Below, piece after piece: positions 1 to 7,800 of a stretch of DNA of 64,000 bases (the stretch's first letter is position 1; every line of letters begins with the position of its first letter). This DNA is from Massilia sp. HP4 (GTDB lineage Bacteria > Pseudomonadota > Gammaproteobacteria > Burkholderiales > Burkholderiaceae_D): positions 62,001 to 126,000 of the forward strand of contig NZ_STGG01000006.1 of NCBI RefSeq assembly GCF_005222695.1, given 5' to 3'. The notes under the pieces are model-generated. The model saw nothing but the letters and a program-made list of their open reading frames with translations, did no database searches and was not told the origin of the DNA. The position numbers and the translations under genes are program-made.

Positions 1-2
1 GC

Positions 3-19
3 CGGGTCACCCGTTTTTT
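3..19 (+). terminator. Possible short intrinsic terminator
   Basis: A short GC hairpin (CGGG-TCA-CCCG) is followed by six T on the plus strand. It would end a plus-strand gene lying left of the window, facing the end of the mechanosensitive channel gene. The stem is only four to five base pairs, so the call is weak. Confidence 0.3.
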
Positions 20-22
20 CGT

Positions 23-1609
23 TTACTTCCGCCCGTTTTGCAAGGCGACATGGTGGAAATGCGGCGACGTCAGCCTGACGCCGGCAGCATCGAACACGTC
101 CAGCACGTTCTGGTGCAGCGCGTTGCGCACCTCGGCCCGGCCGCGCGGGCTGTCGGCCGACGAATGCGCGCACAGGCGGTACTCGATATAGAAGTCGGAC
201 AGCGCCGACTGCACGATGAAGGGCTCCGGTTCGGCCGCGATGCCCTGCGTCGCCGCGGCAGCATCGTCGAGCAGCGCATGCACCGTGCGCCATGGCGTGT
301 CGTAGCCGACCGTGACCTTGACCTCGGTGACGAAACCGTCCTCGGTCACGCCGTCGCGCGAAAAATTGCTGGTGGTGTTGGACAGCACCCAGGCGTTCGG
401 CATCAGGACCTCTTCACCGCTGCCGGTGCGCAGGCGGGTCTCGAACATGCCCATGTCGACCACCGTCCCCTCCTTGTCGCCCACGCGCACATATTCTCCC
501 TTGCGCAGCGAGCGGGTGTACATCAGGATCAGGCCCGCCGCGCCTTGCGCGACGATGCTCGAGGCGCCGATCGACACCATCAGGCCGGCCAGCACCGTCA
601 CGCCCTGGAAGGCCGCCGTGTGCGAGCCAGGCAGGTAGGGATAGGACATCGCCAGCGCGAACAGCCCGATCACCAGGTTGACCAGGCGCCGGGTCGGCGC
701 CGCCGTGTCCTGGTCGAGCCAGCCGACCTGCAACTCTCCGCTCTCGACCCGCTTGAACACCGAAGCCGCGGTCAGCATCACCAGGCGCGCCAGCGCGGCG
801 ATCACCAGCACCACCAGCAAGCCGGGAATCGCGGCCGCCATCGACTGGCCGATCCCGACCGCCATCTCGACCAGGTAGCCCTTGAGCCATTCGCCCCAGC
901 TGCGGGTATAGGCGAACTCGCCGAGCAGGAAGCTGATCCAGATATAGGTGGCCAGGAGGCGCAGGCCCCACACCACCGCCATCGTTACCTGGCGCAGGAA
1001 GCTCACATAGAGCTGGGCATCGAGCAGGCGCACATTGCGAAAGCTCACCCGCGCCAGGCGCACGCCGAGCAGGCGCTCGAAGCGGCTCTTGACCGCGCTG
1101 CGCAGCAGCACCAGCGCGCGCAGCACGACCACATAGGCCAGCGTGGCGGCCATGCACAGCGCCGCCGCCTCGACCAGCACGCGCGGATCGCTCGCCTCGC
1201 GCCGCGCGGCCAGGGCGCGCTCGAGCTTGCGCGCGCTGTCCTGGGCGACGTCGTGCGGCGTGTCGCCGGCCAGCGCGTTGATGTCGTTCGGTGTCACCAG
1301 GAACAACGGCGCGCCGTCCAGCAGCACCTGGCTGCCCTGGGCGAGCTGCCTGGTCGCGGTGCGCTGTGGTCCCTTGCCCGACAAGGCCTTGTCCAGGCGC
1401 CGCTGGGCCGCTTCGAGACGGTCCTGCGGCGAGTGGCCGTCCAGGGTCGAGCGGAACACGAAGACCTTGCGGGTGGCGACGGTGAAGTCGGCGCGCACGG
1501 CCGGCTGGGCCGGCGCCGCGGCGGTGGGCGTTGGCTCGAGCTCTGCAGCCCAGGCGAAGGGATATAGCGCAAGCAAGGCAAGGACGAGGAGTGCTCGGAA
1601 GATCGTCAT
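23..1609 (-). CDS. MscS-family mechanosensitive ion channel
   Basis: Predicted 528-residue inner-membrane channel of the small-conductance mechanosensitive (MscS) family, which releases solutes under membrane tension. An N-terminal signal-like hydrophobic stretch (about residues 4-22) precedes a periplasmic segment of about 130 residues. Several membrane helices follow, then the MscS core: a glycine/alanine-rich pore helix (VSIGASSIVAQGAAGLIL) and a beta domain with VGDKEGTVVDMGMFETRLRT and the NTTSNFSR segment. It is longer than E. coli MscS because of the extra N-terminal region. I chose the ATG at 1609, which starts right before the signal peptide, over the upstream in-frame ATG at 1654. 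The gene is divergent from the SDR gene. Gating and substrate cannot be read from sequence. Confidence 0.88.
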   Translation of the reverse strand: MTIFRALLVLALLALYPFAWAAELEPTPTAAAPAQPAVRADFTVATRKVFVFRSTLDGHSPQDRLEAAQRRLDKALSGKGPQRTATRQLAQGSQVLLDGAPLFLVTPNDINALAGDTPHDVAQDSARKLERALAARREASDPRVLVEAAALCMAATLAYVVVLRALVLLRSAVKSRFERLLGVRLARVSFRNVRLLDAQLYVSFLRQVTMAVVWGLRLLATYIWISFLLGEFAYTRSWGEWLKGYLVEMAVGIGQSMAAAIPGLLVVLVIAALARLVMLTAASVFKRVESGELQVGWLDQDTAAPTRRLVNLVIGLFALAMSYPYLPGSHTAAFQGVTVLAGLMVSIGASSIVAQGAAGLILMYTRSLRKGEYVRVGDKEGTVVDMGMFETRLRTGSGEEVLMPNAWVLSNTTSNFSRDGVTEDGFVTEVKVTVGYDTPWRTVHALLDDAAAATQGIAAEPEPFIVQSALSDFYIEYRLCAHSSADSPRGRAEVRNALHQNVLDVFDAAGVRLTSPHFHHVALQNGRK

Positions 1610-1805
1610 GGAAAGACGCAAAATCGGTAAAGGCGAAATGTTACCCCAGAACACTTCTTCTCAACCGGCAATGCGTGCGCTTACAACAGTCTTCCTTCGA
1701 TTCTTGCCGGCGAGCTACCGTGTTCCGTGTCTTTTCGATAACGACTAACATCTTCGCCACCAGTGGCCGCGCTTGGCGGCCGCCCACCCCCATCAAGGAG
1801 CAAGC

Positions 1806-2831
1806 ATGAATCCAGAAGACCAGAAGCCAGAAGGCGTGACGCCATCGCGCCGTCGCTTCGTGAGCACCGTTGCCGCCGGCGTGGCCGCCTCGGCCGCCGC
1901 CGTCCCGGCCCTGGCCCAGCAGGCGAGCGGCGGCAACCAGCCGGCGCCGAACGCCGCGCGCGAAGCGGCCAAGCGCTATCCACGCCCGCCCTTCCCCAAC
2001 CAGGAACAGAACTGGCCGGCGCTGGCCAGCAAGATGACGCCGCGTCCCGACCATGGCGAAACCACCTACCGCGGCAGCGGCCGCCTGGCCGGACGCAAGG
2101 CCCTGATCACCGGCGGCGACTCGGGCATCGGCCGCGCCGCCGCGATCGCCTATGCGCGCGAAGGCGCCGACGTCGCCATCGGCTACCTGCCGGCCGAGGA
2201 GCCGGATGCGCGCGAAGTGATGCAGCTGATCCGCGATGCCGGCCGCAAGGCGGTGGCGATTCCCGGCGATATCCGCGACGAAGCTTTCTGCAAGAAGCTG
2301 GTGGAGACGGCGGTGCGCGAACTGGGCGGCCTGGACATCCTGGTCAACAATGCCGCGCGCCAGCAGAACAATGCGTCGATCCTCGACATCACCAGCGAGC
2401 AGTTCGACTGGACCGTGAAGACCAATGTATATGCGGTGTTCTGGATCACCAAGGCGGCGATCCCGCACATGTCAGCCGGCAGCGCCATCATCAATACCTC
2501 GTCGCAGACGGCCTACGATCCGCCGGAAAAACTGCTCGACTATGCTGCGACCAAGGCCTTCGAGGTGGCCTTTACCAAGTCGCTGGCCAAGCAGATGGCA
2601 TCGAAAGGGATTCGGGTGAATGCGGTGGCGCCGGGGCCGGTATGGACGCCGCTGCAGCTGGCCGGCGGCAATTCTCCGGAGGGGCGCCAGAAGTTCGGGG
2701 AAGATACGCCGATGAAGCGTCCGGGCCAGCCGGCCGAGCTGGCGGCGGTGTTCGTCACGCTGGCGTCGGACGAATCGAGCTATACCACCGGCCATGTGTA
2801 TGGCGTGGCGGGCGGCGGCGGACAGCCGTAA
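1806..2831 (+). CDS. Tat-targeted short-chain dehydrogenase (SDR)
   Basis: A 341-residue NAD(P)-dependent oxidoreductase. Residues 1-40 look like a Tat signal: SRRRF at about 14-18, then an alanine-rich hydrophobic stretch ending in ALAQ. The SDR core begins near residue 100 with the cofactor motif TGGDSGIG, continues with NNAAR and has the catalytic YAATK motif. The segment before the core (PPFPNQEQNWPAL) resembles the YghA-like SDR group. Start: the ATG at 1806 has AAGGAG six bases upstream, whereas the in-frame ATG at 1773 has none. Substrate is unknown. A Tat signal on an SDR implies cofactor loading before export, or a vestigial signal. The gene is monocistronic by spacing. Confidence 0.85.
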   Translation: MNPEDQKPEGVTPSRRRFVSTVAAGVAASAAAVPALAQQASGGNQPAPNAAREAAKRYPRPPFPNQEQNWPALASKMTPRPDHGETTYRGSGRLAGRKALITGGDSGIGRAAAIAYAREGADVAIGYLPAEEPDAREVMQLIRDAGRKAVAIPGDIRDEAFCKKLVETAVRELGGLDILVNNAARQQNNASILDITSEQFDWTVKTNVYAVFWITKAAIPHMSAGSAIINTSSQTAYDPPEKLLDYAATKAFEVAFTKSLAKQMASKGIRVNAVAPGPVWTPLQLAGGNSPEGRQKFGEDTPMKRPGQPAELAAVFVTLASDESSYTTGHVYGVAGGGGQP

Positions 2832-2866
2832 GCGTTCACTTCGGTCCGCCTGGCGCTGCCGGGCGG

Positions 2867-2968
2867 TCAGCCGCGGCGCAGCAGGCGCGCCAGCAGCGAA
2901 GCGAAGGACCGGGTGCGGATCAGCTGGCCAAGCGGGCCGGCGTTGGTGCAGCGCGAAATGACGGTCAT
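2867..2968 (-). CDS. Candidate 33-residue small protein
   Basis: An unrecognised short frame that starts with ATG at 2968 and ends with TGA at 2867-2869. It is preceded by a strong Shine-Dalgarno (AGGAGG, about seven bases before the ATG). The product is basic, beginning MTVISRCTN and ending LLARLLRRG, with an amphipathic leucine/arginine C terminus. It lies in the 348-bp gap between the SDR and PRC-barrel genes, antisense to both. The rest of the gap holds the upstream region of the PRC-barrel gene and nothing else I can identify. Support is only the ribosome-binding site and an intact frame. Confidence 0.4.
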   Translation of the reverse strand: MTVISRCTNAGPLGQLIRTRSFASLLARLLRRG

Positions 2969-3179
2969 CTGATTTTCCTCCTAAACATAGCTTGGCAGAT
3001 TAGCCATGCCACGCGGGCTGATCTGTGCGCTGGCTCGCATAGTGCTCCAGCCCGTTCGATGCTAGCGCGCGCGCCCCGAACCGGTAGCGTCCTATCATGA
3101 CTCCTTCGTAGGGTGACGGTCTGCTCAAATCGGGATGATCGTCGCATTGTTCGCAACGTCAATTGACTAGGAGGAACAT

Positions 3180-3845
3180 ATGGGCTACGCAGACCGCGAT
3201 AAATACGGTATCTACAGGGACAGCACGAACGCCGGACCGGGACCTTCCCTGATGGGCGCCGACACCTTGATTGGCGACAGCGTCGTCAACGCCGCCGAGG
3301 AAGACTTGGGCGATATCAAGGAAATCATGCTCGACATGCAGACCGGCCAAGTGGCCTACGCCGTGCTGGCTTTCGGCGGCTTCCTGGGCGTGGGAGAAAA
3401 ACTGTTCGCGGTGCCATGGCAGGCGCTGCACCTGGACACCGTCAATAAACGCTTCGTGCTCAATATCGACAAGGACCGCCTCAAGACCGCGCCGGGCTTC
3501 GACAAGGATGCCTGGCCGGATATGAGCGACCTGAGCTGGGCGAGCGGCATCCACAGCTTCTATGGTACCGACCCGAACCGTTCGGGCGCACCGACCATGG
3601 GGCCGGGTGTGCCGATCGGCGGCATGGTGGGCGGCGCCGGGACCGGCAGCAGCACCTATGCCGGCGGCGCGATGGGCTCGAGCGTGGGCGCCGGGCATGC
3701 CGGTTCCAGCAGCCTGGGCGGCGCCGGCGCCGGCATGGGCGATTCGCGGGCGAACCAAGGACCGGGCAGCAGCCTCGACCCGCGCTCGGGCAACCTGGGC
3801 GACGACAAGGATATCAGCCGGATCAGGGGCAGCAATATCGGTTGA
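3180..3845 (+). CDS. PRC-barrel domain protein with glycine-rich tail
   Basis: A 221-residue protein. Residues about 15-115 form a PRC-barrel-like domain: DTLIGDSVVNAAEEDLGDIKEIMLD, then VAYAVLAFGGFLGVGEKLFAVPW and LDTVNKRFVLNIDKDRLKTAPGF in pieces along the strand order. The remaining ~90 residues are a low-complexity Gly/Ser/Ala/Met tail. PRC barrels occur in RNA-processing, photosynthetic and stress proteins, and the stand-alone form is often stress-associated in soil betaproteobacteria. There is no signal peptide. The start is fixed by AGGAGG eight bases upstream of the ATG at 3180. It is transcribed alone and ends just before a perfect inverted repeat. Specific function is unknown. Confidence 0.82.
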   Translation: MGYADRDKYGIYRDSTNAGPGPSLMGADTLIGDSVVNAAEEDLGDIKEIMLDMQTGQVAYAVLAFGGFLGVGEKLFAVPWQALHLDTVNKRFVLNIDKDRLKTAPGFDKDAWPDMSDLSWASGIHSFYGTDPNRSGAPTMGPGVPIGGMVGGAGTGSSTYAGGAMGSSVGAGHAGSSSLGGAGAGMGDSRANQGPGSSLDPRSGNLGDDKDISRIRGSNIG

Positions 3846-3856
3846 TGCCACACTAG

Positions 3857-3909
3857 GCCCGGAATGCAAGAGGGGACGGCGTACTGCCGTCCCCTCTTGC
3901 ATTCCGGGC
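3857..3909. terminator. Perfect 24-bp hairpin, probable bidirectional terminator
   Basis: Bases 3857-3880 and 3886-3909 are exact reverse complements separated by five bases (GTACT). The hairpin lies between the convergent ends of the PRC-barrel gene (3845) and the 36-residue ORF (3924). Neither side has a T-tract, so it is not a textbook intrinsic terminator. It could also stabilise RNA 3' ends. Confidence 0.6.
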
Positions 3910-3923
3910 GCTACGCCAATCGC

Positions 3924-4034
3924 TCAACAAAACACGAAATCGTCGTTCGACCGCGGCACGCCAAGCAGCGCAACGCGTACCAGATACCCTGCCAATCCGG
4001 CCAGGGGCAGCACCAGTAACCATAATCCAGACAT
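3924..4034 (-). CDS. Small membrane peptide (36 residues), putative TetR target
   Basis: A 36-residue product starting MSGLWLLVLPLAGLAGYLV, a single hydrophobic helix (about residues 4-25) followed by a short polar tail ending NDDFVFC. AAGGAG sits seven bases before the ATG at 4034. A longer in-frame start at 4130 exists, but it would read through the palindrome at 4060-4079 and lacks a ribosome-binding site. That palindrome matches one in front of the tetR gene, so both are probably repressed by the same regulator. I do not recognise a family. Small hydrophobic peptides of this kind can modulate membrane transporters or stress sensors, but that is inference. Confidence 0.55.
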   Translation of the reverse strand: MSGLWLLVLPLAGLAGYLVRVALLGVPRSNDDFVFC

Positions 4035-4059
4035 GACCGACTCCTTCTGCACAGCCCGC

Positions 4060-4079
4060 TTTCGCACGGGTGTGCGAAA
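4060..4079. promoter_or_regulatory. Palindromic operator upstream of the 36-residue ORF
   Basis: A perfect dyad, TTTCGCAC-GGGT-GTGCGAAA, 25 bases upstream of the small-ORF start. It differs at two of 20 positions from the dyad at 4756-4775 in front of the tetR gene. The shared sequence and the size are typical of TetR operators. Confidence 0.65.
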
Positions 4080-4085
4080 TTTGAT

Positions 4086-4113
4086 AAAAAAAAGGGCGGG
4101 CGATGCCCGTCCC
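4086..4113 (-). terminator. Intrinsic terminator of the tetR gene
   Basis: Read on the minus strand, GGG-A-CGGGC-ATC-GCCCG-CCC is followed by eight T. The stem has one bulged A. It lies just after the tetR stop codon and separates that gene from the downstream operator and small ORF, so the two are likely transcribed independently. Confidence 0.7.
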
Positions 4114-4126
4114 GGCCCGACCGACC

Positions 4127-4747
4127 TCATTCGAGGTCGCTGAAACTCCTGTAGGTGGAAATGAGGCGGTTGAAGGCACGCTGCGCCCGCTTGGGCGCAC
4201 CCTCGTCGCGCAGGAAGCGCGCGTCGTGCATCACCCCGATCACCAGGCTGTAGATCTCGAACACCAGCTGCTCGGGCTCGGTATCTGGCCGCAGATGCCC
4301 TGCTTCCATCGCCTGCAGCACTGTCTTGCGGATCGATGCGCGCCAGCGCACCACGCCCGCCTCGATGCGCTCGCGCAGCGGATGCGGCATCGGGATATCG
4401 TCGAATTCGAAAGCGCCCGCCGTGTAGAGGCAGGAACCGCGCGCGGTTTCACCGGCGATCTTTTTCAGCCACAGGTTGACCATCGCGGACAGGCGCGGCA
4501 GGCCGCGCGGCGATTGCAAGGCAGGCAGGAAGACCTCATCGGCAAAGCGCCGGTCGTATTCGTCCAGCACCGCCGCCTGCAGGGCCTCGAGCGAGCCGAC
4601 GCGCGAGAACACGCCGCTCTTGCTGATCCCGGTGCGCTTGGACAGCTCACCCAGCGACAAGCGGCCGATGCCTTCGGTCGACGCCATCTCGACCGCGGAA
4701 TCGAGGATGGTGGCGTAGGTTGCTTCGCTTTTGGCCGTGGTGTTCAT
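4127..4747 (-). CDS. TetR/AcrR-family transcriptional regulator
   Basis: A 206-residue one-component repressor. Residues about 8-55 carry the TetR helix-turn-helix (GIGRLSLGELSKRTGISKSG). The C-terminal part is the ligand-binding and dimerisation region and includes WLKKIAGETARGSCLYTAGAFEFDD, split here as WLKKIAGETARG and CLYTAGAFEFDD, a pattern seen in TetR proteins with a TetR_C_11-like domain. Its own start codon is nine bases from an imperfect palindrome (4756-4775), suggesting autorepression. The same palindrome precedes the 36-residue membrane peptide downstream. The ligand is unknown. Confidence 0.88.
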   Translation of the reverse strand: MNTTAKSEATYATILDSAVEMASTEGIGRLSLGELSKRTGISKSGVFSRVGSLEALQAAVLDEYDRRFADEVFLPALQSPRGLPRLSAMVNLWLKKIAGETARGSCLYTAGAFEFDDIPMPHPLRERIEAGVVRWRASIRKTVLQAMEAGHLRPDTEPEQLVFEIYSLVIGVMHDARFLRDEGAPKRAQRAFNRLISTYRSFSDLE

Positions 4748-4755
4748 TGAGCCAC

Positions 4756-4775
4756 TTTAGCACAGGTGTGCGAAA
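4756..4775. promoter_or_regulatory. Operator upstream of the tetR gene
   Basis: TTTAGCAC-AGGT-GTGCGAAA, one mismatch from a perfect dyad and 18 of 20 identical to the site at 4060-4079. It lies nine bases upstream of the tetR ATG, in the short gap to hrpA, which ends transcription at 4802 on the same strand. Confidence 0.6.
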
Positions 4776-4801
4776 CAGCAAGCGGTATTTCACCACACCG
4801 C

Positions 4802-7800
4802 TTACCGCAACATGGACTCCCATACTTTTTGCAGCCGCTTGGCCGACACCGGCATCGGCGTCCTCAGCTCCTGCGCGAACAGCGACACCCGCAGCTCTTC
4901 CAGCATCCACCTGAACTCGATCATGCGCGGATCGTTGTTCTTGCCCGCCATATTCTTGAGCGTGCGCTGGAACTGGCTGGCCGCCGTCTGCCACTCGGCC
5001 ATCAGCTGCGCATCGCGCGATGGATTGCCGCGCAACTTCTCGAGTCGCACATTGATCGCCTTCAGGTAGCGCGGGAAGTGCGCCAGCTGGCCGTACTCGT
5101 TGTCGGCGATGAAGCGCTTGTGCACCAGCGCCTGCAACTGCGCCGAGATGTCCGACGACACCGCCGACGGCAGGCCCTGCACGCGCTTGGGCAGGCCGTG
5201 GTACTCGCCCAGGATCTGCCCGGCCAGGCGCGCCACCTCGTTGATCAAGAGGCCGATGCGGCCCTTGCCCTGGTCACGGCGCTGGTTGAACGAGGCCGCA
5301 TCGACCGGCAGCGGATCCTGCAGGCAGGCGATGTCGATCGCCTTGGCAACGATCTGGTCGCGCAAGTCTTCCTGCGAGCCGATGTTCATGAACTGCATGC
5401 CCATGCCCTGCAGGCCCGGGATGTTCTTCTCGGCGAACTTCAGCTGTTCCTTGAACTGCAGCGCGAACAGCCGGCGCAGGCCCACGCGATGGGTGCGCGC
5501 CGCCACGTTCGGATCGTCGAACACCTCCAGGTCGCAGTGCGTGCCCTTGTCGACCAGCGCCGGGAAACCGATCAGGGTCAGCTTGCCCTGCTTGATCTCC
5601 AATAGCTCGGGCAGCTCGCCGAAGGTCCAGCCGGTCAGGCCCGTATGCTGGCGGCCGGATGCCGATTCCTGGGCCGGCGCGGTCGCCGCCGGCGCAGCCT
5701 GCGGCGCACCGCCCTTGCCCTTGCCGGCAGGCGCAGCGGGCGCACTGGGCGCCGCCGCCACCGGCCGCGCCGCCTGGGCCCGCGCATTGGCCGCGGCAGG
5801 CGTTGCCTCCGCCATCTTCTGGAAGCTCTGGCGCGCCTGTCCGCCCAGCTCGGCCTGCAGGGTCGAGAGATTGCGCCCCATGTCCAGCTGGCGGCCATGC
5901 TCGTCGATGACCTTGAAGTTCATGAACATATGGGCCGGCAGGGTCTCGAGCTTGAAGTCGGCGCTGCGCACCGCCACGCCGGTCTGCGCGCGCACATCCA
6001 TGATCAACACGTCGACCAGGTCGCCGCGCCCGAAGGCGCCCGCCGCATGGATGCGGTCGACGAACCTGGCGGCATACTCGGGCAGCGGCACGCAGTGGCG
6101 GCGCAGCTTCTGCGGCAGCGATTTGAGCAGCAGGTGCACTTTTTCCTTGATCATGCCCGGCACCAGCCACGCCGGACGCTCCTGCGGAATCTGGTTCAGC
6201 GCGAACAGCGGCACGGCGAGCGTGACGCCATCGCGCACGCTGCCCGGCTCGAAGTGATAGGTCAGGCCCATCTCGATGCCGGTGACGACCATCGTCTTCG
6301 GGAACAGCTCGGTGGTGACGCCGGCCGCCTCGTGGCGCATCAGCTCTTCGCGGTTCAGGTACAAGAGCTTCGGATTGTCGCGCGCCGCATCCTTGTACCA
6401 CTTCTCGAAGCCGGCGCCGTTCACGATATCGCCCGGGATCTCGCTGTCGTAGAAGGCCGCGATCAGCTGGTCGTCGACCAGCACGTCCTGGCGGCGCGAC
6501 TTGTGCTCGAGGTTCTCGATGTCCTTCACCAGCTTGTGGTTGTGGATGTAGAACGGCAGCCGGGTCTCGTAGTCTCCGGCCACCAGCGCGTCGCGAATGA
6601 AGATCTCGCGCGCCTCGCGTGGATTACGCTGGCCGTAGTTGATGCGCCGCCCGCCATAGATGACGATGCCGTGCAGGGTCGCGCGCTCGAGCGCCGTCAC
6701 TTGCGCCTGTTTCTTTTCCCAGCGCGGCTCGCCCCACGATTTTTTCAGCAGGTGGGCGCCGACCTTCTCGACCCACTCCGGCTGGATCTGGGCGATGGTG
6801 CGCGCATACAGGCGCGTGGTCTCGACCAGCTCGGCCGCCATGATCCAGCGGCCCGCCTTCTTGCCCAGCGTGGAGCCGGGCCAGATGTGGAACTTGATGC
6901 CGCGCGCGCCAAGATACACGCCGCCCTGCTCGTCCTCGGCCTTGAAGCCGATATTGCCCAGCAAGCCAGTGAGCAGCGCCAGGTGCAGCTGTTCATAGGT
7001 CGCGGGGCTTTCATTCAAGCGCCAACCCTGCTCGCGCACGATGGTCAGCAATTGCGAATGCACGTCGCGCCACTCGCGCAGGCGCAGCTGCGACAGGAAG
7101 TTGGCGCGGCAGTTGTCCTGCAACTGGCGATTGGTCTTCTTGTGCGCGATCGCGTCCTCGAACCAGGCCCAGATCTTCAGGTAGCCCAGGAATTCGGATT
7201 TCTCGTCCGCGAACTTCTTGTGCTTCTCGTCGGCCTGCTGCTGGTATTCGATCGGCCGGTCGCGCGGGTCTTGCGTCGACAGGGCCGAAGCCACGATCAG
7301 CATCTCGGTCAGGCAGTGATTGTCGAGCGCGGCCAGGATCATGCGGCCCACGCGCGGGTCGAGCGGCAGCTTGGCCAGCTTGCGGCCCAGCGGCGTCAAC
7401 TCATTATCGTCGTCGACCGCGCCGACTTCGTGCAGCAGCTGGTAGCCATCGGCGATCGCGCGCCCTTGCGGCGCCTCGATGAAGGGGAAGGTCTCGACAT
7501 CGGTCAGGCGCAGGGACTTCATGCGCAGGATGACGGCCGCCAGCGACGAGCGCAGGATTTCCGGTTCGGTGAATTTCGGACGCTTGTTGAAATCGTCCTC
7601 TTCGAACAGGCGGATGCAGACGCCGTCGGCCACGCGGCCGCAACGGCCGGCGCGCTGGTTGGCGGCCGACTGCGCGATCGGCTCGACCTGCAGCTGCTCG
7701 ACCTTGTTCCTGAAACTGTAGCGCTTCACCCGCGCCAGACCCGTGTCGACCACGTAGCGGATGCCCGGCACGGTCAGCGAGGTCTCGGCCACGTTGGTGG

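Noticed and set aside
2965..3162. 65-codon minus-strand frame upstream of the PRC-barrel gene
   Set aside because: Overlaps the promoter region of that gene, no ribosome-binding site; the shorter 33-residue frame next to it has a strong one.
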